Program-made: the position numbers and the translations under genes
Shown: positions 8,676 to 16,330 of the stretch, one piece after another
Position numbering within the stretch: the stretch's first letter is position 1
Layout of the letters: each line of letters opens with the position of its first letter
From: Deltaproteobacteria bacterium
Lineage (GTDB): Bacteria > Desulfobacterota > Dissulfuribacteria > Dissulfuribacterales > QOAL01
NCBI GenBank assembly: GCA_026995935.1
Contig: JALWNK010000008.1
Span: 1 to 64,000 of the forward strand
Length of the DNA stretch: 64,000 nt
Direction of reading: 5' to 3'
The notes under the pieces: generated by a model
What the model saw: the letters and a program-made list of their open reading frames with translations, nothing else
Database searches by the model: none
What the model was told of the DNA's origin: nothing

Positions 8676-9419
8676 ATGTTCCCCATCCAGGATAGCATTC
8701 CAAGGCGTTGCCCGCCTCTTATGAACTGGGCCATAATGGCCATCTGTATCATAATCTTTCTTTTTGAGATATCCCTTCCCCCGCACGTTCTTGAAAGGCT
8801 TTTCTATTTGTTTGGGGTGGTCCCGGCCAGATACACACATCCTGACTGGGCTGCAAGTGTTGGCCTTGTGCCAAAGGCCATACTTCCACTTTTCACCTGC
8901 ATGTTTCTGCACGGAAGTTGGGTTCACATCATTGGAAACATGTGGACTCTCTGGATATTTGGTGACAATGTGGAAGATGAGATGGGTCCCTTGAGGTACC
9001 TGCTTTTTTATCTCTTTTGTGGCATAGTCGCCTCCCTTGTTCAGATATACACCAACCCCAACTCTACCATTCCCACTATTGGAGCCTCCGGTGCCATAGC
9101 AGGCGTCATGGGCGCCTATTATGTGCTTTTTCCCCGGGCGCGGATAATAATCATGGTCCCAATTTTGTTTTTCCCCTTTTTTTTCGACGTGCCTGCCGTG
9201 TTCTTTCTTGCCTTCTGGTTCCTGGAGCAGGTGTTCAGCGGGGCCTTTTCCCTGCTTTCTCCCCAGCAGGCAGGAGGTATTGCATGGTGGGCACATGCAG
9301 GTGGCTTTCTATGCGGTATGATTTCCTACAGGTTTTTCCTCCACAAGGGCGTTTGCAGAAGGCGCTATCCAGATCAGATGAGGCCCTGGGGACTGCTTGA
9401 TTCAAGAGAAAGATTTTGA
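8676..9419 (+). CDS. Rhomboid family intramembrane serine protease
   Basis: Rhomboids cut substrates within the membrane. Six or seven hydrophobic segments are present. The catalytic Ser lies in GASGAIAGVMGAYYVLFP and the catalytic His in WWAHAGGFLCG. The oxyanion/L1 region motif is HIIGNMWTLWIFGDNVEDEMG. The C-terminus (about 225-247) is short and basic. The gene starts 3 nt after nadC, so it is probably co-transcribed. A second membrane-linked protease follows after about 60 nt. Substrates cannot be predicted. Confidence 0.93.
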   Translation: MFPIQDSIPRRCPPLMNWAIMAICIIIFLFEISLPPHVLERLFYLFGVVPARYTHPDWAASVGLVPKAILPLFTCMFLHGSWVHIIGNMWTLWIFGDNVEDEMGPLRYLLFYLFCGIVASLVQIYTNPNSTIPTIGASGAIAGVMGAYYVLFPRARIIIMVPILFFPFFFDVPAVFFLAFWFLEQVFSGAFSLLSPQQAGGIAWWAHAGGFLCGMISYRFFLHKGVCRRRYPDQMRPWGLLDSRERF

Positions 9420-9479
9420 CAAAGGCGTGTCCAATGAAAATAGTCTTTAAAAGGAACTTTTAAAAAGGAGAGCTTTAAA

Positions 9480-10319
9480 ATGACACCCATGGATATCTTC
9501 TGGATATTCTTCATGCTGACTGCCCTTCAGCCTGTTCTCAGGCAGAAGATGTTAGAGGCGGCAAGGCAGCGTACCATTGCAAAGATAGAGAAGGAGAGGG
9601 GCTCAAGGGTGATCCTTCTAGTGCACCGTCAGGAGACCATGAGCCTTCTTGGCTTTCCAGTGATGCGTTACATAGACATCAATGACTCCGAACAGGTAAT
9701 CAGGGCCATACAGATGACAGACCCTAACGTGCCTGTTGACATTGTGCTTCACACCCCTGGAGGGCTTGTTCTTGCAGCACTACAGATTGCAAGGGCCGTA
9801 AAGGACCATAAGGGAAAGGTAACTGCCTTTGTGCCACACTACGCCATGAGCGGCGGCACACTCATTGCCCTTGCTGCCGATGAGATCGTCATGGACAGGC
9901 ATGCCGTTCTTGGGCCAGTTGACCCCCAGATGGGTACGAGCCCTGCCGCTTCTCTAATAAAGGTGGTCAAGTCAAAGCCCATTGAAAAGGTGGAGGACAA
10001 GTCCATTGTCATGGCAGATATTGCCGAAAAGGCCTTAAGACAGATGAAAAAGAATGTTACCGAGCTCCTTGAGGACAATATGGGCCGGGAAAAGGCCGCG
10101 GAGCTTGCAGAGCTTCTGTCTCAAGGAACCTGGACCCATGACCATCCCATAAGCTGGAACGAGGCAAAGGAGATGGGGCTTCCAATCCGTACCGACATGC
10201 CCCGGGAGTTCTACGAGCTCATGGCCCTTTTCCCTCAGCCTGTAAGACGTGAGCCATCTGTGGAATACCTGCCCATTCCGCGAAGGGGCACAGGCGGAGA
10301 CAACGTGAAGCCTGTCTGA
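9480..10319 (+). CDS. SDH-type Clp-fold serine protease (DUF114 family)
   Basis: The protein has one N-terminal hydrophobic segment (about 5-20) and a ClpP/crotonase-like domain. Family motifs are VLHTPGGLVLAA (about 90-100), the nucleophile Ser124 in HYAMSGGTLIAL, and MDRHAVLGPVDPQ with Asp139 and His141, which give the Ser-Asp-His set after which the SDH family is named. It is related to SppA/NfeD-type membrane proteases and probably acts on membrane proteins or signal peptide remnants. The ribosome site AAAAGGAG precedes the ATG. It follows the rhomboid gene on the same strand and converges on folE2, leaving about 15 nt. Confidence 0.88.
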   Translation: MTPMDIFWIFFMLTALQPVLRQKMLEAARQRTIAKIEKERGSRVILLVHRQETMSLLGFPVMRYIDINDSEQVIRAIQMTDPNVPVDIVLHTPGGLVLAALQIARAVKDHKGKVTAFVPHYAMSGGTLIALAADEIVMDRHAVLGPVDPQMGTSPAASLIKVVKSKPIEKVEDKSIVMADIAEKALRQMKKNVTELLEDNMGREKAAELAELLSQGTWTHDHPISWNEAKEMGLPIRTDMPREFYELMALFPQPVRREPSVEYLPIPRRGTGGDNVKPV

Positions 10320-10334
10320 AAATCCCGGGTTCAT

Positions 10335-11120
10335 TTAGTGCATCTCTGCATAGGCATATGCAGAGTGGTTGTGGATGGACTCAAAATTTTCTGCCTCTAT
10401 GGCAAACCAGGTGACCTCTGGCAGGGCCATAAGGCCCTGGTAGACTCCTCTAACAATGTCTTCAACAAACATGGGGTGGTTGTAAGCGTATTCAGTGACA
10501 AACTTCTCATCAGGCCTTTTAAGTACGGAATAGACCTCTGAGGAGCCACAGCTTTCAACCACCTCTATTACGTCTTCAAGCCAAAGGAATTTGTTAAATC
10601 GTATCCAGACCCTCACCTCGCCACGCTGGTTGTGGGCACCGTAGTCCGAAATCTCCCTTGAGCAGGGGCACACAGTGGTTATTGGCACCTTTACCACAAG
10701 CATCATGTCGAGTTCTTTCTTCATAGTGCCGTGGAGGCCGCACTGGTACTCCATGAGGCCTCTGGTGCCTGTTATGGGAGCGCTTTTTTCAATGAAGTAG
10801 GGAAAGTCGATCTCAAGATGGGCCTCTTCCGAATTGAGGCGCTCCTTCATGGCGCTAAGTATGTTTTCAAAGTTCTCAATAGTTACCTCACGCCGGTATT
10901 CGTTCAGTATTTCAATGAACCTGCTCATGTGGGTTCCCTTGAACTGGTGAGGCAGGTTCACGTACATGTTAATGTTGGCAACAGTGTGTTGGGTGCCGTT
11001 TGCCTTGTCCAAGACGGTTATGGGGTAACGGATGTTTTTGATGCCTACGCGGTCAAGGGGAATGTTCCTGTCGTCCCGCATGCTCTGGACATCTGTCAGA
11101 CCCTGGTATTTCTGGTTCAT
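10335..11120 (-). CDS. folE2: GTP cyclohydrolase FolE2 (type IB)
   Basis: FolE2 makes 7,8-dihydroneopterin triphosphate from GTP, the first step to tetrahydrofolate, and often replaces zinc-dependent FolE. Signature motifs are NLPHQFKGTHMSRF near residue 60, the catalytic Cys in TTVCPCSREI, GAHNQRGEVRV, and ENFESIHNHSAYA at the C-terminus. At 261 residues it is the normal length. The start codon overlaps the stop of the CooC-like gene as ATGA, so the two are translationally coupled. A second, more archaeal-like member of the family lies at 26183-27127. Confidence 0.95.
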   Translation of the reverse strand: MNQKYQGLTDVQSMRDDRNIPLDRVGIKNIRYPITVLDKANGTQHTVANINMYVNLPHQFKGTHMSRFIEILNEYRREVTIENFENILSAMKERLNSEEAHLEIDFPYFIEKSAPITGTRGLMEYQCGLHGTMKKELDMMLVVKVPITTVCPCSREISDYGAHNQRGEVRVWIRFNKFLWLEDVIEVVESCGSSEVYSVLKRPDEKFVTEYAYNHPMFVEDIVRGVYQGLMALPEVTWFAIEAENFESIHNHSAYAYAEMH

Positions 11121-11866
11121 GTGGCCTTCTCCAGGCTGGATATGATCTTTTCTGCAGAAGCTAGCATTTCTGAAGAGGCCCCGGTTATGGGCATGCCTTC
11201 CCTTTCTGCCCTTCTCGCCTTAGAAGAGAAATAAAAGACCCCAATTGGCCTTCTGCCACACATCTTTTCTATGAATTTTACGTCCTCCTCGTCCTGGCAG
11301 TTGTTTGCCACAATGTGTAAGGACCTGATCTTGAGGTCCTTTGCAAGCCTGTCAATCTTTTCCGCCGTCTCTATGCTTCCCCGGTAGGGCTGAACCACTA
11401 TTAGTATGTGGTCAACTCCGGAGATTGTGCCCCTTCCAAGGTGTTCCACCCCTGCCTCCATATCAAGGACTATGTCCTCGTTTTCTGAAAGAAGAAGCCT
11501 GTTGAGAAGGTTTCTAAGGACCGCATTATCTGCACAAGCACATCCTGCGCCTCCCTGCTTAATGGCGCCAAGGACCATTAGACTCAGGTTGCCCTTTCTT
11601 TTCATGAACCTTTCCGGAAGATCGTCCACCCTGGGGTTCAGGTTGTAAAAGGGGCCATCACGCCCGGAGCGTTCGTTTAGAAGATCCTTCATCTCGGCAA
11701 TGGGCGTGATATCAGAGTCATCAAAGCCGAGTAGGCGGGCAAGGTGAGGGCTTGGATCCGCATCTATTGCAAGGACCTGTCTTCCTCTGTTCAAAAGCGC
11801 CTGAATGAGATATGCGCTAACCGTGCTTTTTCCCACACCACCCTTGCCGCACACTGCAATCTTCAT
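11117..11866 (-). CDS. CooC-like P-loop ATPase (MinD/ParA superfamily)
   Basis: The deviant Walker A KGGVGKST is at residues 8-15, followed by AIDADPSPHLARLLG and a Walker B-like region (IVLDMEAGVEHLGRGT). This matches CooC, the ATPase that inserts nickel into carbon monoxide dehydrogenase. The CooC metal-binding Cys pair may correspond to GAGCACADN (about 108-116). No CO dehydrogenase or acetyl-CoA synthase gene lies in the window, so its client is unknown here. It overlaps folE2 by 4 nt and follows gamma-glutamyltransferase on the same strand after 13 nt. Maturation of another metalloenzyme is an alternative. Confidence 0.85.
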   Translation of the reverse strand: MKIAVCGKGGVGKSTVSAYLIQALLNRGRQVLAIDADPSPHLARLLGFDDSDITPIAEMKDLLNERSGRDGPFYNLNPRVDDLPERFMKRKGNLSLMVLGAIKQGGAGCACADNAVLRNLLNRLLLSENEDIVLDMEAGVEHLGRGTISGVDHILIVVQPYRGSIETAEKIDRLAKDLKIRSLHIVANNCQDEEDVKFIEKMCGRRPIGVFYFSSKARRAEREGMPITGASSEMLASAEKIISSLEKAT

Positions 11867-11879
11867 TTTGACCTCGCCT

Positions 11880-13415
11880 CTAATCTTTCCCTAACACGGT
11901 GGCTGCTCCGCCGCGCCTTGGATCTCCTTGGGCATCCCCACCGTATGGATCTACGCCGTGTACACCCCCAAAATAGACGTCTATGTCTTTCCAGAGGTTC
12001 ACCTTGAAAAGTTTCGTCAGTCCTTCGGTAACCTCTTGAGGAAAGCCAGGTTCCACTTGCAAGACCCCGTCTTCAAGGTGAATCCTTGGGCTGCAGATTG
12101 CGTCTTTGAGTCCCATGCCGAGAAAACAGGTGTTTATCACCACCTGGGTTATGGCTGATCTTATCCTCTTGCTTCCTCCGCTTCCAAGGACCAGGCGGAC
12201 ATGGCCATCCTCCATGAGTATGGATGGTGACATCATGGAAGCCACCCTTATCCCAGGAGGAGAGGAGTGAAAGCCCTCGGGGTGAAGGTCATCTTCTCCC
12301 ATCATGTTGTTCAGCATGATGCCCGTTCCAGGTACGAAGTAGCCTGAGCCTTCTCCGTTGGAGGTGGTCATGCTTGCAAGGTTTCCCTGGCTGTCGCATA
12401 CGCTTATGTGCGTGGTCCCCCTTGAAAAAAGCCTGTGGAGACGCTCCAATGTCCTGTCAAACCACATCTTATCAGGCCACTTGAGACTGCTCGATGTTTC
12501 CTTCCGGTAGCCATCTATCTCGTCCATGGCCGCTGCCAGTGTGGAAAGGTGTTCCAGGGAGCCGAATTTTACGTTTTTTTTGAAAATCTCTGAGATCAGT
12601 TCAAGGGCAAGGGCAATGTAAAAGCCGCCAAAGGACGGGGGAGGGTTGGTCAGAAGCTCAAATTGGGAAAACCTTGCACTAAGAGGCTGTCTTTCGATGA
12701 TGTCGTATTCGGAAAGGTCCTGGAGGGTCAAAAGCCCGCCCCGTTTTTTCATGTCAGATACTGTCTTTGCCGCAATCTCTCCTTTGTAGAAGGAATGGAG
12801 CACTCTTTCAGGGTCATTTGCAAGGCCCGTCAGGAAATTTGCAAGCTCGGGGTTTTTGAATGTCTCGCCCTCTTTTATGAACCTTCCATCTTTAAGAAAT
12901 ATATTCTTTCCATACTGGTCAAAGAGCATAATGGGTTCAAGAAGCGAAAGGAAATAGGCCTGGTGATGGTTAAGTTTCACGCCTTCGCTGGCGTACCTGA
13001 TTGCAGGCTCAAGTACCCTTGAAAGGGGAAGCCTTCCAAGGCGGGCCTGCAGCTCAACAAGGCCCTTTAAGTTTCCTGGCACTGCAGCCGCACCTGGGCC
13101 AATGTTGAATATCTGTTTGCAGCCTGGAAATTCAACGGTCACTGGGAAAAAGTGCGGCTCCATCTCCTTCCCTTCAAGGCCCTTTCCAGGAGTGTCCACA
13201 AAGAAGTCATAAAGGATGGCACGGGTACCTGCAGGCCTTGCAAGGAGGAAGCCGCCGCCTCCAAGTGAGGTGAGAGAAGGCTCCACCACTGAGGAGGCAA
13301 AACCTGCGCCGATTATGGCATCAAAGGCGTTGCCTCCCGAGCTAAGTATTGAGGCCGCCGCCTCTGTAACAAGTGGATGCCCGGATGCTATGGCAGAAAA
13401 CATGTTTTCTGGCAA
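11880..13415 (-). CDS. ggt: Gamma-glutamyltransferase
   Basis: It belongs to the N-terminal nucleophile family and cleaves gamma-glutamyl bonds such as that of glutathione. The autoprocessing Thr lies in RGTTHISVCDSQGN, followed by SMTTSNGEGSGYFVPGTGIMLNN and GGSKRIRSAITQ, all typical. The N-terminal block (AIASGHPLVTEAAASILSSGGNAFDAI) also fits. There is no signal peptide and the chain is short (511 residues), so it may be cytosolic. The start is a TTG at 13415. AAGGAG lies 6 nt before it, while the in-frame ATG four codons later is too far from that site. Next on the strand is the CooC-like gene. Confidence 0.92.
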   Translation of the reverse strand: MPENMFSAIASGHPLVTEAAASILSSGGNAFDAIIGAGFASSVVEPSLTSLGGGGFLLARPAGTRAILYDFFVDTPGKGLEGKEMEPHFFPVTVEFPGCKQIFNIGPGAAAVPGNLKGLVELQARLGRLPLSRVLEPAIRYASEGVKLNHHQAYFLSLLEPIMLFDQYGKNIFLKDGRFIKEGETFKNPELANFLTGLANDPERVLHSFYKGEIAAKTVSDMKKRGGLLTLQDLSEYDIIERQPLSARFSQFELLTNPPPSFGGFYIALALELISEIFKKNVKFGSLEHLSTLAAAMDEIDGYRKETSSSLKWPDKMWFDRTLERLHRLFSRGTTHISVCDSQGNLASMTTSNGEGSGYFVPGTGIMLNNMMGEDDLHPEGFHSSPPGIRVASMMSPSILMEDGHVRLVLGSGGSKRIRSAITQVVINTCFLGMGLKDAICSPRIHLEDGVLQVEPGFPQEVTEGLTKLFKVNLWKDIDVYFGGVHGVDPYGGDAQGDPRRGGAATVLGKD

Positions 13416-13552
13416 ATGTTACTCCTTGGATGATTTTGGGATATACAACCTATCCTGACTGGTGCTTTTTAGCAAGGCAGCTTGATTTAAGTCATTTTAC
13501 TAACAGACTGAAATTATGTATTCTTTAAAAAAAAGCAAAACAGGTAAAACCA

Positions 13553-14245
13553 ATGAAATGTCCAGGACAAGATAGCAGGTACTGGAGGCCAGGGGCCATT
13601 TTTGATGTGAAATGCCCAGGCTGCGGCCACATGATAGAATTTTTCAAGGATGATACCAGGAGGCGTTGTCCCAACTGTGGCAAGGAGGTTCCAAATCCGG
13701 AGATGGATTTTGGCTGCGCTGCCTACTGCCCCTATGCAGAGCACTGTCTCGGGGCATTGCCAGAAGGAGTAGTGGCAGACGGAAAACTCAAGGTGCTAAA
13801 GGCAAAGATGCTAAAGGCATTAAAGGAACAGGCAGTGAAGCAAGGTAAAAGCGCTGCCTTCTCCTCAAGGGTCATGGAGCTTGTTGAAGAAATTGGGAAA
13901 AAGGAGTCCGCACCCCTTGGCCCAACACTCCTTGCCGCCTTTTGTTTCCTGGAAAGGGAGGCCCGTCAAGAAGACCTTAACAGTGAGCAGTTTGAATCGG
14001 AAGAACCAGGGTTTTTGAAAGACATGGAAGGGGCAGGTGCCGAAGAAGATGTGGCCTCTGAGGCGCTTTCCATACTTGATGGCCTTTATGCCAAAGAAAA
14101 GGAATATGGCCCTTCCCAAAAGGTCATCCTCGATGCCCTCAAGATTGCAAGGGCCGAGTATGGAAGCCTCAAGGAATTTGACTCAGAAGGCCTTTTTACA
14201 GATGCGGCCAAACAGATGCTCCAGGCCATGAAGGCAGGCGGCTAA
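13553..14245 (+). CDS. Zinc-ribbon protein with a degenerate HD-like domain
   Basis: Residues 1-70 hold a Cys-rich module: CPGQDSRYWRPGAIF, then CPGCGH and CPNCGK as a four-Cys zinc ribbon, then MDFGCAAYCPYAEHCLG with three more Cys. From memory, this N-terminus is found in Desulfobacterota proteins where it is followed by an HD phosphohydrolase domain. Here the matching region (about 100-215) keeps the helical pattern (FSSRVMELVEEIG, LLAAFCFLEREARQ) but lacks the His-Asp pair and the other His residues. It therefore looks catalytically dead. An acidic insert lies near 140-160. Function unknown. The ATG at 13553 has AGGTAAAACC before it. It is divergent from ggt. Confidence 0.6.
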   Translation: MKCPGQDSRYWRPGAIFDVKCPGCGHMIEFFKDDTRRRCPNCGKEVPNPEMDFGCAAYCPYAEHCLGALPEGVVADGKLKVLKAKMLKALKEQAVKQGKSAAFSSRVMELVEEIGKKESAPLGPTLLAAFCFLEREARQEDLNSEQFESEEPGFLKDMEGAGAEEDVASEALSILDGLYAKEKEYGPSQKVILDALKIARAEYGSLKEFDSEGLFTDAAKQMLQAMKAGG

Positions 14246-14271
14246 GGCCCGAAAGGCTCTTGCCTTAAGGA

Positions 14272-15432
14272 TTAGACGGACAGGAAGGCGTCTGGAAAGA
14301 GGCTTACTGCAAGCATTACCCGGTTTATGTCAAGGTGCTCAAGCCACGTTGGAGAAAGCCTGTTCTCCTCCTTTAACCAGAAGTTTTCTATCCCTTCCTT
14401 GATATCCCAAAATTTCAGGCCCTCCTCTATGACCTTTGAAAGCCCTGAATGGGAAAAGCGGTTGCTGCCTCCTTTTTCCAAATTTTTTTGCATTCTTGAA
14501 AGCCCTGAAAGGCCAATGGAAAGGCCAAGTTCCCTGAATGCAAGCCTTTGCCAGGCTGGGAGGCTTAGGCATGAGGAGGCAGCAAATAATTTAAGACCTT
14601 GAACCCCTCCACTTAGAAGCCAAGGGGTAAGCTCGCCCATTTCTTTTAAAAGGTCCCTCTTCTCAATCTGAAAAGTCCTTGTTGCATCAAAGAGAAGTCC
14701 GCCTATTCCCAGAGGGTCTTCTGTGACAAGTTGAACCTGGTTGCACATTTGTGCCATCTCGGAAATCTCTTTGGATAGATCCGTGTCTAATCCGGCCTTT
14801 TGGGCAGACGAATCAAGCTCCATAAAGGTTACCAGTCCGTCCACTGGGTCGTGCTGGCCCATTGAGGTGACAAGGGGCCTTGAAAGGTCTATGCTCATTT
14901 TCCAGTACATGAGCCTTGTTCCTGCAACTTCATGGGTGAAGGCCCGGTGGGCGGTCTTAGCAAGCTCCACGGCCCAGATGAGGAAGTGATCCATTTTGGT
15001 CTTTGACCAGGTGACGTTTAGCGCATGCATCCACTTGGTGAGATAGTGAAAGTACTGACCGTCCCTTTCCCATTCAATGTCAGGATTATACTGGTCGTTT
15101 GGACCCCTTTCCGGAAGCCTTTTTCCTATTCTTAGACCGCCAACTGTGGGGTGAAGCCTGCCTTCATCTTCTGAAAGACCGCTGATCCATCCGCTTCTTT
15201 CATCATCCTCCCTGTGTCTTCCAAGAATGTTGTGGGCCTGGTCCACCAGACCAAGTGCAAATTCCTTAAAGAGGGGGTTCCCTGTTTTTTCAAAAAGCTC
15301 CCAAAATTCACACACTGCAAAGGCGTCCGTCCAAAGGTACCTTTTGGGCCTTTTACTCGGTGGGTCAAGGCCTGTGTCCCTGGCAAAATCGATCATTATC
15401 TTTTGTGCAAGCCTTAGCCAGTATTCATTCAT
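14272..15432 (-). CDS. Conserved hypothetical protein, alpha-helical toroid-like
   Basis: I cannot name this 386-residue protein. It is almost all helix, with regularly spaced amphipathic helices and aromatic-rich loops (YLWTDAFAVCEFWELF, WERDGQYFHYLTKWMHAL, GTRLMYWKMSID). These are reminiscent of (alpha/alpha)6-barrel glycosidase or epimerase folds. There is no signal peptide, so it should be cytosolic. GPNDQYNPDIEWERDGQYFHY and DPLGIGGLLFDATRTFQ are likely conserved core motifs. The ATG is preceded by AAAAGGAGGGGC. It is convergent with the zinc-ribbon gene and divergent from plsC. Confidence 0.6.
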   Translation of the reverse strand: MNEYWLRLAQKIMIDFARDTGLDPPSKRPKRYLWTDAFAVCEFWELFEKTGNPLFKEFALGLVDQAHNILGRHREDDERSGWISGLSEDEGRLHPTVGGLRIGKRLPERGPNDQYNPDIEWERDGQYFHYLTKWMHALNVTWSKTKMDHFLIWAVELAKTAHRAFTHEVAGTRLMYWKMSIDLSRPLVTSMGQHDPVDGLVTFMELDSSAQKAGLDTDLSKEISEMAQMCNQVQLVTEDPLGIGGLLFDATRTFQIEKRDLLKEMGELTPWLLSGGVQGLKLFAASSCLSLPAWQRLAFRELGLSIGLSGLSRMQKNLEKGGSNRFSHSGLSKVIEEGLKFWDIKEGIENFWLKEENRLSPTWLEHLDINRVMLAVSLFPDAFLSV

Positions 15433-15536
15433 CTTCTAAGCCCCTCCTTTTAAGAAAAGATAGGGAGAGAAAAGTATTTTTTTAAGGGGCAGCGCGGAAA
15501 AAGGTGTTCTCCAAAAGACTTCGTGTTCAAAGTGCT

Positions 15537-15542
15537 TATAAT
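15537..15542 (+). promoter_or_regulatory. Candidate -10 element upstream of plsC
   Basis: A perfect TATAAT lies 52 nt before the plsC start. No good -35 hexamer sits at 16-18 nt, so this is only a candidate. Confidence 0.3.
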
Positions 15543-15594
15543 ATGTTAAGTTCTTGATCCGGTTTAATCCTGCTATACAAAGGAAAGAGACTCC

Positions 15595-16329
15595 ATGAGA
15601 AGATTTCTTACAGCCCTTATTTTTCCGTGGTTCTTCCCGCTTTCCTACATTGTCTGCGCCCCAATTGCCATAGCAGGGGTGATGCTTATTGGAAACCAGG
15701 ACTTTGCCCACAAGGTGGGCAGGTTCTGGTCTGGACTTGTCTTATCAGTATGCGGAATAAGGGTGAAAACACGTTTTCTTGGCCCCAAAAACTTTGACAG
15801 GCCTGTCATATTCGCCTGTAACCATGCCAGCCAGATGGACATCCTGGTTCTATACAGGGCCCTGCCTGTGCCCTTTAGATTTCTTGTGAAAAAGGAGCTT
15901 TTCAAAGTGCCACTCCTTGGCTTTGCCATGAAAAAGGCCGGCTACATACCCATAGACAGGAAAAACAGCAGGGCTGCGATAAAGAGCATAAAAAGGGCGG
16001 CAGAGCGGCTCAGGAAGGGGGCATCAATTGTGATTTTCCCAGAAGGCACCAGGAGCGTTGACGGAAGGCTTCAGCCTTTTAAGGAAGGGGGCTTTATGCT
16101 TGCAGTAAAAGCTGGGTGCCAGGTGGTGCCAGTGGCAATAAAGGGCAGCCACAAGGTGCTTCCCAAGGGGGCGTTCATTGCAAGGCCAGGCACCATTTAC
16201 GTAACAGTTGGAAGGCCCATTGACGTACAGCTTGAGGATAAGAAACTTTCAAGGAGCGAGATAACAAGGTTGGCCCACCAGGAGCTTTTTCACATGCTTG
16301 AGGGGCCGAAACAGTTAAAGGAGGCATGA
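15595..16329 (+). CDS. plsC: 1-acyl-sn-glycerol-3-phosphate acyltransferase (lysophosphatidate acyltransferase)
   Basis: PlsC adds the second acyl chain to make phosphatidic acid for membrane lipids. The HX4D catalytic motif is NHASQMD (about residues 77-83), and the acceptor-binding motif is FPEGTRS (about 149-155). GYIPIDRKN and VPVAIKGSHKVLPKG are also family blocks. A hydrophobic N-terminus (about 5-30) anchors it to the inner membrane. It is followed directly by the M17 aminopeptidase gene, whose ATG begins one base after this stop, so the two share a transcript. Confidence 0.94.
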   Translation: MRRFLTALIFPWFFPLSYIVCAPIAIAGVMLIGNQDFAHKVGRFWSGLVLSVCGIRVKTRFLGPKNFDRPVIFACNHASQMDILVLYRALPVPFRFLVKKELFKVPLLGFAMKKAGYIPIDRKNSRAAIKSIKRAAERLRKGASIVIFPEGTRSVDGRLQPFKEGGFMLAVKAGCQVVPVAIKGSHKVLPKGAFIARPGTIYVTVGRPIDVQLEDKKLSRSEITRLAHQELFHMLEGPKQLKEA

Positions 16330-16330
16330 T

